A stretch of 64,000 nucleotides of DNA from positions 31,160,001-31,224,000 of the forward strand of contig CM045733.1 in the NCBI GenBank assembly GCA_024760905.1, in the 5' to 3' direction. The stretch comes from Plotosus lineatus. Its lineage: Eukaryota > Chordata > Actinopteri > Siluriformes > Plotosidae. Of the stretch, positions 44,408-55,704 are shown piece by piece. The notes under the pieces were generated by a model. That model saw only the letters and a program-made list of their open reading frames with translations. It made no database searches and had not been told where the DNA came from. The number at the start of each line of letters is the position of its first letter. Position 1 is the first letter of the stretch. The translations under genes were made by a program, and so were the position numbers.

Positions 44408-44455
<48 letters not shown>
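44408..44455. repeat. (AT)n microsatellite
   Basis: About 24 TA units at the right side of the Tc1 insertion. Confidence 0.97.
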
Positions 44456-44457
<2 letters not shown>

Positions 44458-44469
44458 TAGATACACGTT

Positions 44470-44695
44470 ATTATAATTATTATTATGGATGCCTGTGTAG
44501 CGCATACTCCATACATACGTATGCTCAATGCGCTCGTCGCCACCGTGCGGTACCAGTTATTGCATTGTTCTATCATTTTGATGCTGAGCGCCAAGCAGGA
44601 AGCAACAACTCCCAAATTTTAACATCTTATGGTATGACGCAGCCGAATTCGAATTCCCACCTTCCGCTCTACCAAATGAGCTAAATCCCCAGTTA
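44470..44695 (-). mobile_element. tRNA-derived SINE (fourth family), antisense
   Basis: Minus strand begins GGGGATTTAGCTCATTTGGT with AGAGCGGAAGG, like a tRNA D-arm with A box. GGGAATTCGAATTCGGCTG fills the B-box position. The body is GGGAGTTGTTGCTTCCTGCT and TGGCGCTCAGCATCAAAATG, ending near GATGCCTGTGTAG read in reverse, beside ATT repeats. The B box differs from GGTTCGAATCC, so it is not a functional tRNA gene. Confidence 0.72.
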
Positions 44696-44999
44696 AATCA
44701 CCACGTTACCTTAAAGACTATTGTAAGCTAACCCCACCCCCACTATTCATTGGTAGAGTGCTCAGTTAGGTCACAGCCCCTTATTATACACCCCCATAAT
44801 CACAAGAGTTATTCTTAAAGTTTATTAGTGGTGGGCTATCTGGGTCAGCCAAGCCTTCTTTGCTGGCTTAAACACTATCAGAGCCACTGACCTACATTGA
44901 CAACTTAAATTCCAGTATTTCTTCCATTAAATTGTATTAATCTATCCCAAACAAACTATTCTCTTGTATGTCTCAACATTCTATTGTATGTACATGTAT

Positions 45000-45117
45000 A
45001 TGCGTAAATAATATCAATAAATACATACATTCAATACTATAAATACTTATAATAACAATTAAGCATTAAAAAATAATGCATAAGATGTAAATAAAATATA
45101 AATACACACACATATAA
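45000..45117 (+). mobile_element. Fragment of the T4 repeat
   Basis: Matches 18968-19080 (AATACTATAAATACTTATAA, CAATTAAGCATTAAAAAATA, ATGTAAATAAAATATAAATA). It is cut at 45117 by LINE2. Confidence 0.72.
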
Positions 45118-45805
45118 ACACTTGCGGGACCCCGATGACCCACGTTCAGGCAAGGGAAACTTTGTCCTTGTTTCTTCTTTCTTAATAGAGGTCTTTTGAA
45201 CTGCACTGTATCTGGACCATCACCTAGGACCTGTGTGCCTTGGGTGACCCTACCAGGGGCGTAATGTCTCCGACAACATACCTCTTAGGATCATTAGGAC
45301 ACACAAACCCCTCCATCACAAAATAGTGTGGCGATTCAAGGAGGAGACATAGGGCCACCCTCCCATGGACCCTCCAGCTGTATGAGGGGCTATAGGGGTC
45401 AAGTGCAGTGTGAGCTGGGTAGTAGCCGAAGGCATGGGTTCTGTTGGATCAATCCTTGGATACTGACTTTGAGACATGGAATATCACCTCTTTGGCGGGA
45501 AGGAGCCTGAGCTGGTGCATGAGGTGAAGATATACTGATGAGATATAGTTGGACTCACCTCAATGCATAGCTTGGGCTCTGGAACCACCCATCTCTAGAG
45601 GGGCTGGACCTTATTCCATTCTAGAGTTGTTCATGGGGAGAGGCGGTGAGCCAGTGTGGGCATCCTCGTTGACCCCGTCTTGGTGTCCGCACATTGGAGT
45701 CCTGACTGTTGGTTGTGATTATGCACCAAATGGCAGTACCCATCCTTCTTTGAGTGTTTAGGGGGTGTGTTGGAGAATGCTCTCTGATTTGGTAACAATG
45801 GGATC

Positions 45806-46520
45806 TTGTCTCTGCTTTTTGCAGATGACATTGTCCTTTTAGCTTCATCAATCAAGGATCTTCAGCTCTCATTGGAGCAATTCACAGTTGAGTATGAAGT
45901 GGCAGAGATGCGAATAGCACCTCCAAGTCCAAAGCCATGGTTCTCAGTCAGAAAAGAGCAGAATGCATCCTCTCAGTATAGAATGAGGTCCTGCCCAAGT
46001 GGAGCAGTTCAAGTATCTAGAGTCTTGTTCAAGAGTGAGGGAAGGATGAAGCGGGAGATCGTCAGATGAATCACTACAGAAACTGCTGTAAAGTGGAGCC
46101 TGTACAGGTCTGTCATGGTGAAGAAGGAGCTGAACCACAATGCAAAGCTCTCAAATTTCCAGTCGATGTACATTCCAACCCTCACCTATGGTCACAAGCT
46201 TTGGTAGTAGTTGGGTAGAACAAGATCACGGATATAAGTGGCTGAAATAAGCTTCCGTTGCAGGGTGGTAGGGATCTCCCTTAGTGGCTCAGGCATCTGG
46301 TTAGAATGTCTCCCGAACGCCACCTTAGTGTGATGTTTCGGGCATGTCCAACCAGGAAGAGACCTCAGGGTCGACCCAGAACATGCTCGAGGGATTATGT
46401 CTCTTGGCTGGTCTGTGAACGCCTCATTGTCTCCCCGGAAGAGCTGGAGAAAGTGGCTGGGGAGAGGGACGTCTGGGCCTCATTGCTTAGGCTGCTGCCC
46501 ACCACAACCCAAACCCGGAT
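45806..46520 (+). pseudogene. LINE2 RT C-terminal half, disrupted
   Basis: FADDIVLLASS is the RT catalytic box. Then EYEVAEMRIAPPSPKPWF in frame, and frameshifts. ECILSV.NEVLPKWSSSSI, FKSEGRMKREIVR and MVKKELNHNAKLSNFQSMYI are in other frames, and PERHLSVMFRACPTRKRPQG to VAGERDVWASLLRLLP closes it. It lacks the RT palm before the FADD box, so it is inactive. Confidence 0.75.
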
Positions 46521-46528
46521 TAAGTGGA

Positions 46529-46600
46529 AGATGATGATGATGATGATGGTGGTGATGGTGATGGTGATGGTGATGATAATGATGATGAAGTTTTGTAATT
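46529..46600. repeat. (GAT)n/(GGT)n tail microsatellite
   Basis: The trinucleotide tail that follows LINE2. Confidence 0.92.
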
Positions 46601-47554
46601 TTCAGAGTGACTAGCAGAAATGCATGAAATGTCTCTCTCTTTGCAATGTCACACCTTGTGTTTTTGTGTATTATTGTCGGTTTATATAATTATAGCATGA
46701 TAGTAGTGGTATTAAGAGGTAAAGTAAGTCCATTAAGTCCCACTGAAGCCCTAGGTACCAACTGCACGACCCACTACTGTAGGCAGAGGCATAGACATTC
46801 TGGAAATTTTTTGATCATGCTGTTTTAAAAGGAGACACAAGAGAACATATATTTTCTTGTAAATAAATGAAACACCTCAGGCTATGTTTTCAGCTTTCAT
46901 CAGTGAATGATCACGTACTGTTTTTTTTTTTTTTTTTTTTTTAAACATGTTGTTTAGTAATTCTTTCCAAATTGTCCACTGCCATGGAAACAGTAGAACA
47001 GGCTTTAATTTTAATGTCAAGTCCTGGAGACATTTTGTCTGTTCTCATATCATCAGCCTGAACTCAGTCACAGACTCCATTTTCCATCATGCACCTTACC
47101 GCTCAGTCACTTAAGTTCTCAGTACACCTGTTTTACATTTCCGGTAATCACTGAACTTGATGTATAAACCTGCTGGATGTTTATTTTTGTGAAGTATTTT
47201 GCATTTTGTGAAGTATTTTTTTATATAATTTATTCCATGACCTTGACCTCACATTTATTGCCTCTGTTTTTTTCTTAATTTAATTTACCTCTGCCTATCC
47301 CCTGTTCTGCATTTTTTAACATTATGAATAATACGACTGTCTGCGATATTTAATAAACTGTTTGTACTGCAATTACATCTTTGTGTTCCAATCCAGTTTC
47401 TTGACATTTTTTTCTAGCCCTATCACCACTTTTGCAATGTGTCGTCAAATCAGCTTCATCATTTTAATATACTGCATATACAGTGTTCAATTCACTTCAC
47501 TTTAATTAATTTCTTGAAAATTCTGTAGTTACAGGTTATGGAGTTCATTTGCGC

Positions 47555-47555
<1 letters not shown>
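46600..47555. other. No gene seen
   Basis: AT-rich with a T homopolymer at 46920-46942. Nothing recognised. Confidence 0.5.

Positions 47556-47557
<2 letters not shown>

Positions 47558-47602
<45 letters not shown>
47558..47602. repeat. (ATT)n microsatellite
   Basis: About 15 units. Confidence 0.96.
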
Positions 47603-47603
<1 letters not shown>

Positions 47604-47757
47604 TTCTGTAACCGCTTAATCCTAATTAGGGTCATGGGGAGGCTCATGCCCATCCCAGCCAACTCCGGGCAAGGGCAGAGAACGCCCTCGACAGCTCACC
47701 AGGCCATCGCAGGGCAGAAAGATGCTGACGGCTATGCAGCTTACTCTTGTCAAAAGT
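47603..47757 (-). mobile_element. tRNA-SINE family A, tail-A type, truncated
   Basis: TTTTCTGTAACCGCTTAATC, AATTAGGGTCATGGGGAGGC, AGCCAACTCCGGGCAAGGGC and GGCTATGCAGCTTACTCTTG. It lies between two ATT arrays. Confidence 0.85.
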
Positions 47758-47790
47758 TATTATTATTATTATTATTATTGTTATTATTAT

Positions 47791-48863
47791 TTGGATCTGG
47801 AGAAGGCATATGACAGAGTGCCGTGAGAAGAACTGTGGTATTGCATGAGGAAGTCTGGGGTGGCAGAGAAGTATGTTAGAGTGGTGTAGGACATGTATGA
47901 GAGATGTAAGACAGTGGTGAGGTGTGCTGTCGGTGTGACAGAAGAGTTCAAGGTGGAGGTGGGACTGCATCAAGGGTTGGCTCTCAGCCCCTTCTTGTTT
48001 GCTATGGTGATGGACAGGCTGACAGACGAGGTGAGACAAGATTCCCCATGGACTATGATGTTTGCAGATGACATTGTGATCTGTAGTGAGAGCAGAGAAC
48101 AAGTGCAGGAAAATCTAGAGAGGTGGAGGTATGCCCTGGAAAGGAGAGGAATGAAGGTTAGCCTCAGAAAATCAGAATACACGTGTGTGAATGAGAAGGA
48201 CCCAGGAGGAAATGTGACGTTACAGGGAGCAGAGGTGATGAAGGTGGAGGATTTTAAGTACTTAGGCTCAACAATCCAGAGCAATGGAGAGTGTGAAAAA
48301 GAGGTGAAGAAGCGTGTGCAGGCAGGTTGGAATGGTTGGAGAAAAGTGTCCGGTGTGATGTGTGATAGGAAGGTATTGGCAAGAATGAAAGGAAAAGTGT
48401 ACAAGACGGTGTTGAGGCCAGCAATGTTGTATGGTTTAGAAACAGTGGCCCTGGGGAAAAGACAGGAGGCAGAGCTGGAGGGAGCAGAGATGAAAATGTT
48501 GAGGTTCTCTTTGGGAGTAACAAGGATGGATAGAATCCGGAATGAGTACATCAGAGGAACAGCACATGTAAGATATTTTGGAGACAACGTCAGAGAGGCT
48601 AGATTGAGATGGTTTGGACATGTACAGAGGAGGGATAGTGAGTATATTTGTAGTAGGATGCTGAGGTTGGAACTACCAGGCAGACGGCCGAGACGAAGAC
48701 CAAAGAGAAGATTTCTGGATGTGGTGAAGGAGAAAATGAAGGTAGTTGGTGTAAGCGAAGAAGATGCAGAGGATAGGGTGAGATGGAGGCAGATGATTCG
48801 CTGTGGCAACCTCTGAAGGGAACAGCCGAAAGGAAAAGCACAATAATAATAATAATAATAATA

Positions 48864-48908
<45 letters not shown>

Positions 48909-48910
48909 TC
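47791..48910 (+). mobile_element. Expander-like RTE LINE, 5'-truncated, best preserved 3' half
   Basis: Starts in the RT at TTGGATCTGGAGAAGGCATA (DLEKAYDRV) directly after ATT repeats. It runs to CGNL, stop, GGGAACAGCCGAAAGG and an AAT/ATT tail (48842-48908). A TAG near 47886 (VV*DMYERC) and a TGA near 47822 interrupt the first 30 codons. Beyond that it is open to the natural end. Confidence 0.92.
47893..48816 (+). pseudogene. RT C-terminal half, 307 uninterrupted codons
   Basis: Longest LINE ORF of the window. Order: MYERCKTVVRCAVGVTEEFK, motif B region VGLHQGLALSPFLFAMVMDR and the catalytic box MMFADDIVICSESREQ (FADD intact). KYLGSTIQSNGECEKEVKK and AGWNGWRKVSGVMCDRKV are RT thumb-like. 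LYGLETVALGKRQEAELEGA, LRWFGHVQRRDSEYICSRML and GRRPRRRPKRRFLDVVKEKM reach the end. The fingers, motif A and the endonuclease are missing or separated by stops, so it cannot retrotranspose on its own, but it is a young-looking copy. Confidence 0.88.
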
Positions 48911-49498
48911 TTTTGACCTTGAATGTGGCTTTACCCCTATTCTGTGACAAATCTACCTGATAATTATTTTATCATTGTCCATTTGAAACTTGACTGTGTT
49001 TTGCAAGCAGATGTTACCACATACTTTCGATAGTGGTGTATCAATCATTTTTTAACATATCCAAGCATATGGATTTTAAACCATTCCCGGGCCCAGTGTG
49101 TTAAACTCTGTCTTTTTTTTTTGCAAGTTCTGTGCCCTTCTTACACTCATAGCAACATGCAAGCAAAGTTCAGTGTAATTTCCATACCGCTTTAACTTTT
49201 GTGAAAGTGTGAATTGTGACAAACTTGACTTTGTTTAGGACAAGCTTTTTAAATACTAAATTGATACACTGAAATTTATTTAAAAAAAATAGTAAATTGA
49301 TACACAATGAAGTTTGCATTTGATTTTTGTGGGGTTTTACCACCCTGGAACATCCCACCCACAGAGTAATAGAGAGGAGTTAAAGTTTATTGTACAATAT
49401 TCGAAAGACAACTTTCTTGAGAATATTCTCCATTCTGCTTATAACACAGATTTTGGTTTTATTATTGATATTTATTGGTGTATTTATATGTGTGTGTA
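48911..49498. other. No exon seen; intron sequence upstream of TRHDE exon
   Basis: AT-rich. Contains a direct repeat AATTGATACAC at 49258-49303. It ends in the acceptor site of the exon at 49500. Confidence 0.55.
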
Positions 49499-49499
49499 G

Positions 49500-49654
49500 A
49501 TCTCCTGGCTGTACCCAAACACCCGTATGCAGCAATGGAAAACTGGGGTCTTAGTGTGTTTGTTGAGCAGAAGATTTTGCTGGATCCGGAAGTCTCGTCT
49601 TTCTTCTACCAAATGGAGCTCACCATGGTGGTGGTGCATGAGATCTGCCACCAG
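49500..49654 (+). CDS. trhde: Internal exon of TRHDE (M1 zinc aminopeptidase), 51 codons plus a split codon
   Basis: TRHDE is a type II membrane ectopeptidase of the M1 family that inactivates thyrotropin-releasing hormone by removing its pyroglutamate. The exon reads (D)LLAVPKHPYAAMENWGL and ends TMVVVHEICHQ. It therefore holds the exopeptidase motif in the AAMEN form typical of TRHDE (other M1 enzymes have GAMEN, laeverin HAMEN) and the first zinc motif HExxH as HEICH, with the catalytic Glu present. The acceptor is a T-rich tract ending tgtgtgtag. The first two bases complete an Asp codon begun by an upstream exon. The donor is CAG|GTACAA, phase 0. The frame is fully open and codon use is unlike the nearby transposons. 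The next exon, expected to start with WFGD, was not found to 64000, nor an upstream exon. Identity rests on remembered family sequence. A fish TRHDE paralogue is possible. Confidence 0.88.
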
Positions 49655-50936
49655 GTACAATGTCTCCCTATACCCCCTCCATAACACAACGATTGTTTAC
49701 AAACAGAATGGATCAGACATATTTTTTTCTGAGTTATGTAACTCGATATGAACTTAAACAAGCCCTGAAATTCACTTCATCAATCTCATTTTCCTGGCAA
49801 GCTAGGAAGAATTTAAACATTTTCCTCAGGTACTGTTTTGATTTTTGTTTATGTTGTTGGACCAAAGTTATTACATAGACTTTTTTTTGCAGGTAGATAG
49901 CAAAATTAGTATTCAAAAATGAGAATCTTCATTTTGTACTACTTCATTTTGTTAAACTATGTAAATTAAAGGCATTCATGCCATGTGGTGAGTGAGGCTG
50001 GAGAAGTAGATTTATTCACAGATTGAAAGTATTTAATGATGAAAACCATCCAGACAATATCAAAATATAGTTCAAATTCTAAAACATGAGACAGGCAGGG
50101 GTTGAACGGTTAGACAGCACAGCAGAGATAAATTAAACTCAGTCAGGAAGAGTTCAAGCACATAAAAAAGATTATTGTAGGCTAGGCAGGAACTCAACAA
50201 TGGTGAAACAAACAGGGGCATGCATAGCAGACACACTCAGGACACTTAAACTTGGTGACTGGAATAAAAAAGAAACAGACACAACCCTTTACAAAATGTG
50301 GCAAACACTGAATACTTATACAGTGTTAATAATGAGTGTGAATTAAAGACAGGTGTGCACTGGGCCTGTGATTTTACGATCGAAAGTTATATGACTGGGA
50401 TATGTGGAAGGGCAGTTAGGAAGTCCTAAATACTGCAGAAGTGGGCTGAAGCTATGACATTTAAACTTAAGTGGCTATTTGAAAATATAATTGGCTGTTA
50501 TTTCCAATAGCAATCATTATCTTTACTGCCCTATAAAAGTAAACAGCAGTATCTAACCAGTTGGCCAAAATTAAGTTATCATTTCTTCTGGAGTGTTTTG
50601 AAGTATCTGTTCTTTTTTGTGTCTGAATTGCGTCAGTGGTTAGGAGAAGACAGGTAGATTCTGGGTATCTGCTGAACTGCACCTTACACTATTGTAGACC
50701 ACAGTAACCAAAACAGAAACGGTGGTTTTCCTTGGTGCTTCTCTGATGAAAATCCTAAGCAAGACCTTAAGTTTTTTTGTGGGGCAGTAGGCATTTTTGG
50801 TAAGTGTGAGCTAAAAATGAATGGCAGTACACTTCTGCATGTAGGAAAAAAGTGTATTAACCCAGTGTCCTGTGATAAGACTTCAGGTTTTACTTTTAAA
50901 CAGTTTTCTGATTGAACCTTTGAGAAGCCACTTTAA
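49655..50936. other. Intron downstream of TRHDE exon; nothing else seen
   Basis: Begins with donor GTACAATG. The overlapping ORFs at 49660-49878 and 50467-50682 have no motif. Confidence 0.55.
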
Positions 50937-51323
50937 CCTGAGTTCACATTAGGGCTACAGTGTCCATGATCACCACAATTTGACAGAATTGTGATGAGCA
51001 TGTGGAATTTTTGGATTGAATCGTGGTGATATTGAAGGACCTTGGTGAAATCGTGATAATCATTTGATGATTTATCTCCTAATCGTGATAGAAAGTGGCA
51101 TAGCATAGTTGAGCTCAATAGAACTGAACAGAGCGTAACAGACTTTGATATGCCATCGTAGGGGATCTTGATGAACTTGAAAACATAATTCCTTCACGTT
51201 TCATCTCTTTTATGCACCCTGCCTCCGTTTTATATCCTAATCATGCTCCACACATCATCATAAATCATGATGCGCCACACTTTTGTGAATCATTGGGCAT
51301 TCTGGCCCCACTGTAAACTCAGG
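50937..51323. mobile_element. 387-bp MITE with imperfect 19-bp TIRs
   Basis: Left end CCTGAGTTCACATTAGGGC, right end the complement of CCTGAGTTTACAGTGGGGC (15 of 19 match). The interior is rich in CGTGAT words and shares GCCATCGTAGGGGATCTTGA with 40950-41232. No coding potential. Confidence 0.72.
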
Positions 51324-51357
51324 TCTATGAAAAACAAAGATGAATATTCAGGAACCC

Positions 51358-51432
51358 CCCCCCCAAAAAAAATAAATAAATAAAAAAAAAAAAAAACAAA
51401 CAAAAAAAAAAACAAACAAACAAAAAAAAAAA
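51358..51432. repeat. A-rich simple repeat (AAAC/AAAT)
   Basis: Interrupted poly-A with CAAA units, bounded by a C run at 51355-51364. Confidence 0.9.
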
Positions 51433-51775
51433 CATGGCAATACAAATGAGTAACTTTTTTTTACAGTTTTCACTTTGTTGTTTTTAGCAATATTAATTAT
51501 ATTTTAAAAGTCTAAATGATGCTGTTTTTAAATTAGAAGTAAGTATTGGCCAAAGTATGTCGTCCAACGAAGGCAAACCAGAAAACTGGTAAGTGTGTTA
51601 TGGGTTTTCCAAGACTTACTGATGTGTGTGGGGAATGAAGGCTAGTATCTCTGGTCTGATCCAACAGAAGAACTACTGTAGCACAGACTGCTGAAACCAT
51701 TAAATAGTAATTGAAAAGTTCATGCATTATATGAATTCATATATCCATGCATTATGAATTCATATATTCATAATG

Positions 51776-52225
51776 CATATTGCCTGGCCAAAAAAGAAAA
51801 GTTCCACACTTTTTTTTTTTATTATTATTTTTTTTTTTTGGACCACCTTTACCCTTGATAACACCACATAATTGCAGTTGTTGCTAGATTTGATCAGGTC
51901 AAGGCAGAGCAAAATTATGTGCCATTAAAATGATGTAAGTGATGAACAGAAATGTACTAAATGACCAGGTTATCCCATCAATTGGCGTTTTTGTCCATTT
52001 ATAAAATCTGTGCTCAGATAGTGAAAGGGGGTTCAGAGAGCATGAAGAATCATTTTTTACACATGAACGGCTACTACAGAGTCCTAACCTTAACCTTATT
52101 AAAAGTATTTGGAATGTGCTGTGACAGACTTGGAATGGCTTGATTTTCCTATGATCTGTTCAAGATGTTTATACACTGTAATAAAGGATAAAGGCAGTCC
52201 AAACAATATAACTTTTTAATCAGTG
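51776..52225 (+). mobile_element. Tc1-like remnant
   Basis: The left phrase CATATTGCCTGGCCAAAAAA and then GGACCACCTTTACCCTTGAT resemble the start of a common fish Tc1-like element. The inner phrase CTAACCTTAACCTTATTAAA with GTATTTGGAATGTGCTGTGA is what remains of the PDLNPIE..W region. No right TIR was confirmed. Confidence 0.55.
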
Positions 52226-52255
52226 TATGTTTTCTATTACATCTAGGTTGACAGT

Positions 52256-52480
52256 GTCACATAACCACTTAAGCCTATTTAGGGTTGGCGCCCATCTTAG
52301 CTAACTCAAGCTGAGGGCAGGGTATAGCCAGAACAGCTTGTCAGTCCATTGCAGGGCTGTAACATGCTGATAGTAACCCAATAGCCTACTCTTTATAAAT
52401 GATTTATACAGAGTTATTTTACATGCGTCTCACCATAGTCAGGGTCATGGCCAGCCTTTAATAAGTCAGTTAGCTGCACA
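52256..52480 (-). mobile_element. tRNA-SINE family A, tail-A type, degenerate
   Basis: CATAACCACTTAAGCCTATT, TTGGCGCCCATCTTAGCTAA, CAGTCCATTGCAGGGCTGTA, GAGTTATTTTACATGCGTCT and TTAGCTGCACACTAG. Confidence 0.78.
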
Positions 52481-52481
52481 C

Positions 52482-52925
52482 TAGTGAGGCGGGGGGTGTT
52501 GTGTCACTATTAACCCAGAGATCGCAAGTTTGAATCCAGGTTAATGCCACAGCCATCCGTGACTGGCAGACCACGGAAGCTAACTGGCTGAGCTCCCACA
52601 GGGAGGGATAGGAATTTTCTCACTTACCTGTCACTCACAACAATCGCCAGCCAATCATGGGCGTCTATGAGCTCATTCATATGAGGAGGCGGATAGTGCT
52701 TTCTCTCTGAGTGTGTGTGTTCGACCATTCCCAAAATATGCATGTGCCGCAGTCCGCAAAAGGGGGGGGTTGTCCATGTCTTGTGTTACATGTCATGGAG
52801 TGGGTGTGTGCTTGCTATCACCCCACCCTGATTGGTGATAGCCGTATGATAATGAAGGCAACACTCGATGGGTGGGAATTGGATATGACTAAATTGTGGA
52901 AGAAGTGGGGGGGAAGCAGTGAAAA
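52482..52925 (+). mobile_element. tRNA-SINE (fifth family)
   Basis: A tRNA-like head with GATCGCAAGTTTGAATCCAG in the B-box position. Then CTGGCTGAGCTCCCACAGGG, CGCCAGCCAATCATGGGCGT, TATGAGGAGGCGGATAGTGC and CACCCTGATTGGTGATAGCC. The end is GGTGGGAATTGGATATGAC followed by TAAATTGTGG, a typical SINE 3' sequence. Confidence 0.65.
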
Positions 52926-52929
52926 CTAG

Positions 52930-53720
52930 GTGATGGTGGGGCTTGAATCCCTGACGTTAAAACACATTGTATAATATCAACATGAAATTATATAACTTGC
53001 TTTAGCTTTAACTTACTTCTTTACTTACCTAAAAGTTAAGAGGTAAGCTAGAGTTACCTAGCTACCTATGTTTTCCTTCATTCTATAATTAACTGTGAAA
53101 ATCAGTACACAGTATACATACTGGGGTCTGTTGGTTGGAACATCCATGATCCAGTTGCAGAGAGAGGGTCCAAGACCCTCAAGTTTTGTGGATAACTTGG
53201 AGGGAATGACTCTGTAAAATGCTGAGCTGAAGTCAACAAACAGTATTCTTGCATATGTGTTTTGTTGCCCAGGTGTGAGTAAACATAATGCAGCGATGTG
53301 GATACAGCATCCTGCGTATTCCTGTTACTTTAGTATGCAAAGTGATGTGGGTCAAAATATGGTTGACATTCAAAAGTAAGTAGCCTAAAAATAGAATATA
53401 GATAAATTATTAGATTTGAAAGTTGTTGAAATTTGAAAATAGGAGGTCACAATACTCTTTAGAATCTGTTTAAAGTAATTTCACTCACAGTTTAATGGGT
53501 AATAGGGTATTGTGTGTGTGTGTTTGTGTAATGCCAGTGAATCCACCAAACATTCCGTACATACTGTAGTTGTGTGTCTCTAAAAATAGCAAAAGCAGTT
53601 TATGATGAATCATTTGAGGCAGAGTCTGTTAGAAAGCAGCCCACCTATGTGGGTGACAGGCAGGTTGATTAGTTCAGCAAGCTTGAAAGTACAGAAGGCG
53701 ATGTGGTCTTACAACTGAAT
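52930..53720. other. No gene seen
   Basis: The piece at 53120-53290 (TCCATGATCCAGTTGCAGAG, TGCTGAGCTGAAGTCAACAA) could be a decayed repeat or pseudogene remnant, but no frame holds. Confidence 0.45.
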
Positions 53721-53721
53721 A

Positions 53722-54996
<1,275 letters not shown>

Positions 54997-55196
54997 TACT
55001 AATAAAACTGCTGAATACTGAAAGAATCATTTCAGCAGTTGAATAAATAAGGTCAAATCAGGACAGAATGGAAGGAATGGAAGATTATATTTTGGCTATA
55101 GCAGAAAAGGTCTCAAAGGGATAATTTATGATTTTATTAGAGATGAGCTCACCTTTACAATAGTAAACCACAAAAACAAAGTATGTGAGAATAATA

Positions 55197-55345
55197 TTCA
55201 TTTTCTGAACTGCTTAATCTTATTTAGGGTTGTAGGGAAGCTAGCAAACATCTCCGCTGACTTTGGGCAAGGGCTGAGAACACCCTGGACAGCTTGCCAG
55301 GTTATCGCAGGGCAGAAACACGCTGACGGCTATACCGCCTACTTT
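55197..55345 (-). mobile_element. tRNA-SINE family A, tail-A fragment
   Basis: CATTTTCTGAACTGCTTAAT, ACTTTGGGCAAGGGCTGAGA and GGTTATCGCAGGGCAGAAAC, then GCTGACGGCTATACCGCCTA. Confidence 0.82.
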
Positions 55346-55704
55346 TCTTCAGCTTAAACCTTCTTCAGATTTCCGAACAACTCAAAAAGTAAATAAAGAA
55401 ACCCTAAATTCAACAAACAGGGCAATATGTTTTACACTGTGTAATTTATCTATTGAGGGAAATGATCTAAAATTATATTTCCATGAGTGGCAAAATTATG
55501 TGACCATTTGCTTACAAACCTCTTTGTACAGCAGCTAAACTTTTTCTGTTAATCAGTCCTTCAAATCAAATGGAGACATGTTAGCACATCCTTTCTTACC
55601 GAACTTTGGATGATAAAGGGAGTCCTCATTTTAGCTGCTCAAACATAATATCTATATGATTAGTGTCAGGACCTTGACTTGGCTATTTTAAAACATTAAC
55701 CTTA

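Larger units (their letters stand above)
45118..46600 (+). mobile_element. LINE2 copy with inverted 5' segment and internal deletion
   Basis: Positions 45118-45342 are the LINE2 5' UTR in reverse orientation (compare with the minus copy at 27900-28085, which reads the same on the plus strand). From 45341 the order is forward: GDIGPPSHGPSSCMRGYRGQ, then TWNITSLAG..KEPELVHEV (near 45480). A jump near 45800 leads to LLFADDIVLLASSIKDLQLS (RT catalytic box, 45806-45870). FRACPTRKRPQGRPRTCSRD (46330-46395) and the tail CCCGGATTAAGTGGAAGATG with GAT repeats follow. Stops are many. The inversion fits twin priming. Confidence 0.85.

Noticed and set aside
44640..44695. Functional tRNA-Ala or tRNA-Val gene on the minus strand
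   Set aside because: The A box is good but the B-box position reads AATTCGAATTC and the 3' acceptor strand is missing; the sequence runs into a SINE body.
49660..49878. Continuation of the TRHDE coding frame past 49654
   Set aside because: The frame changes composition at the GTACAA donor and the expected WFGD sequence does not follow; it is intron.
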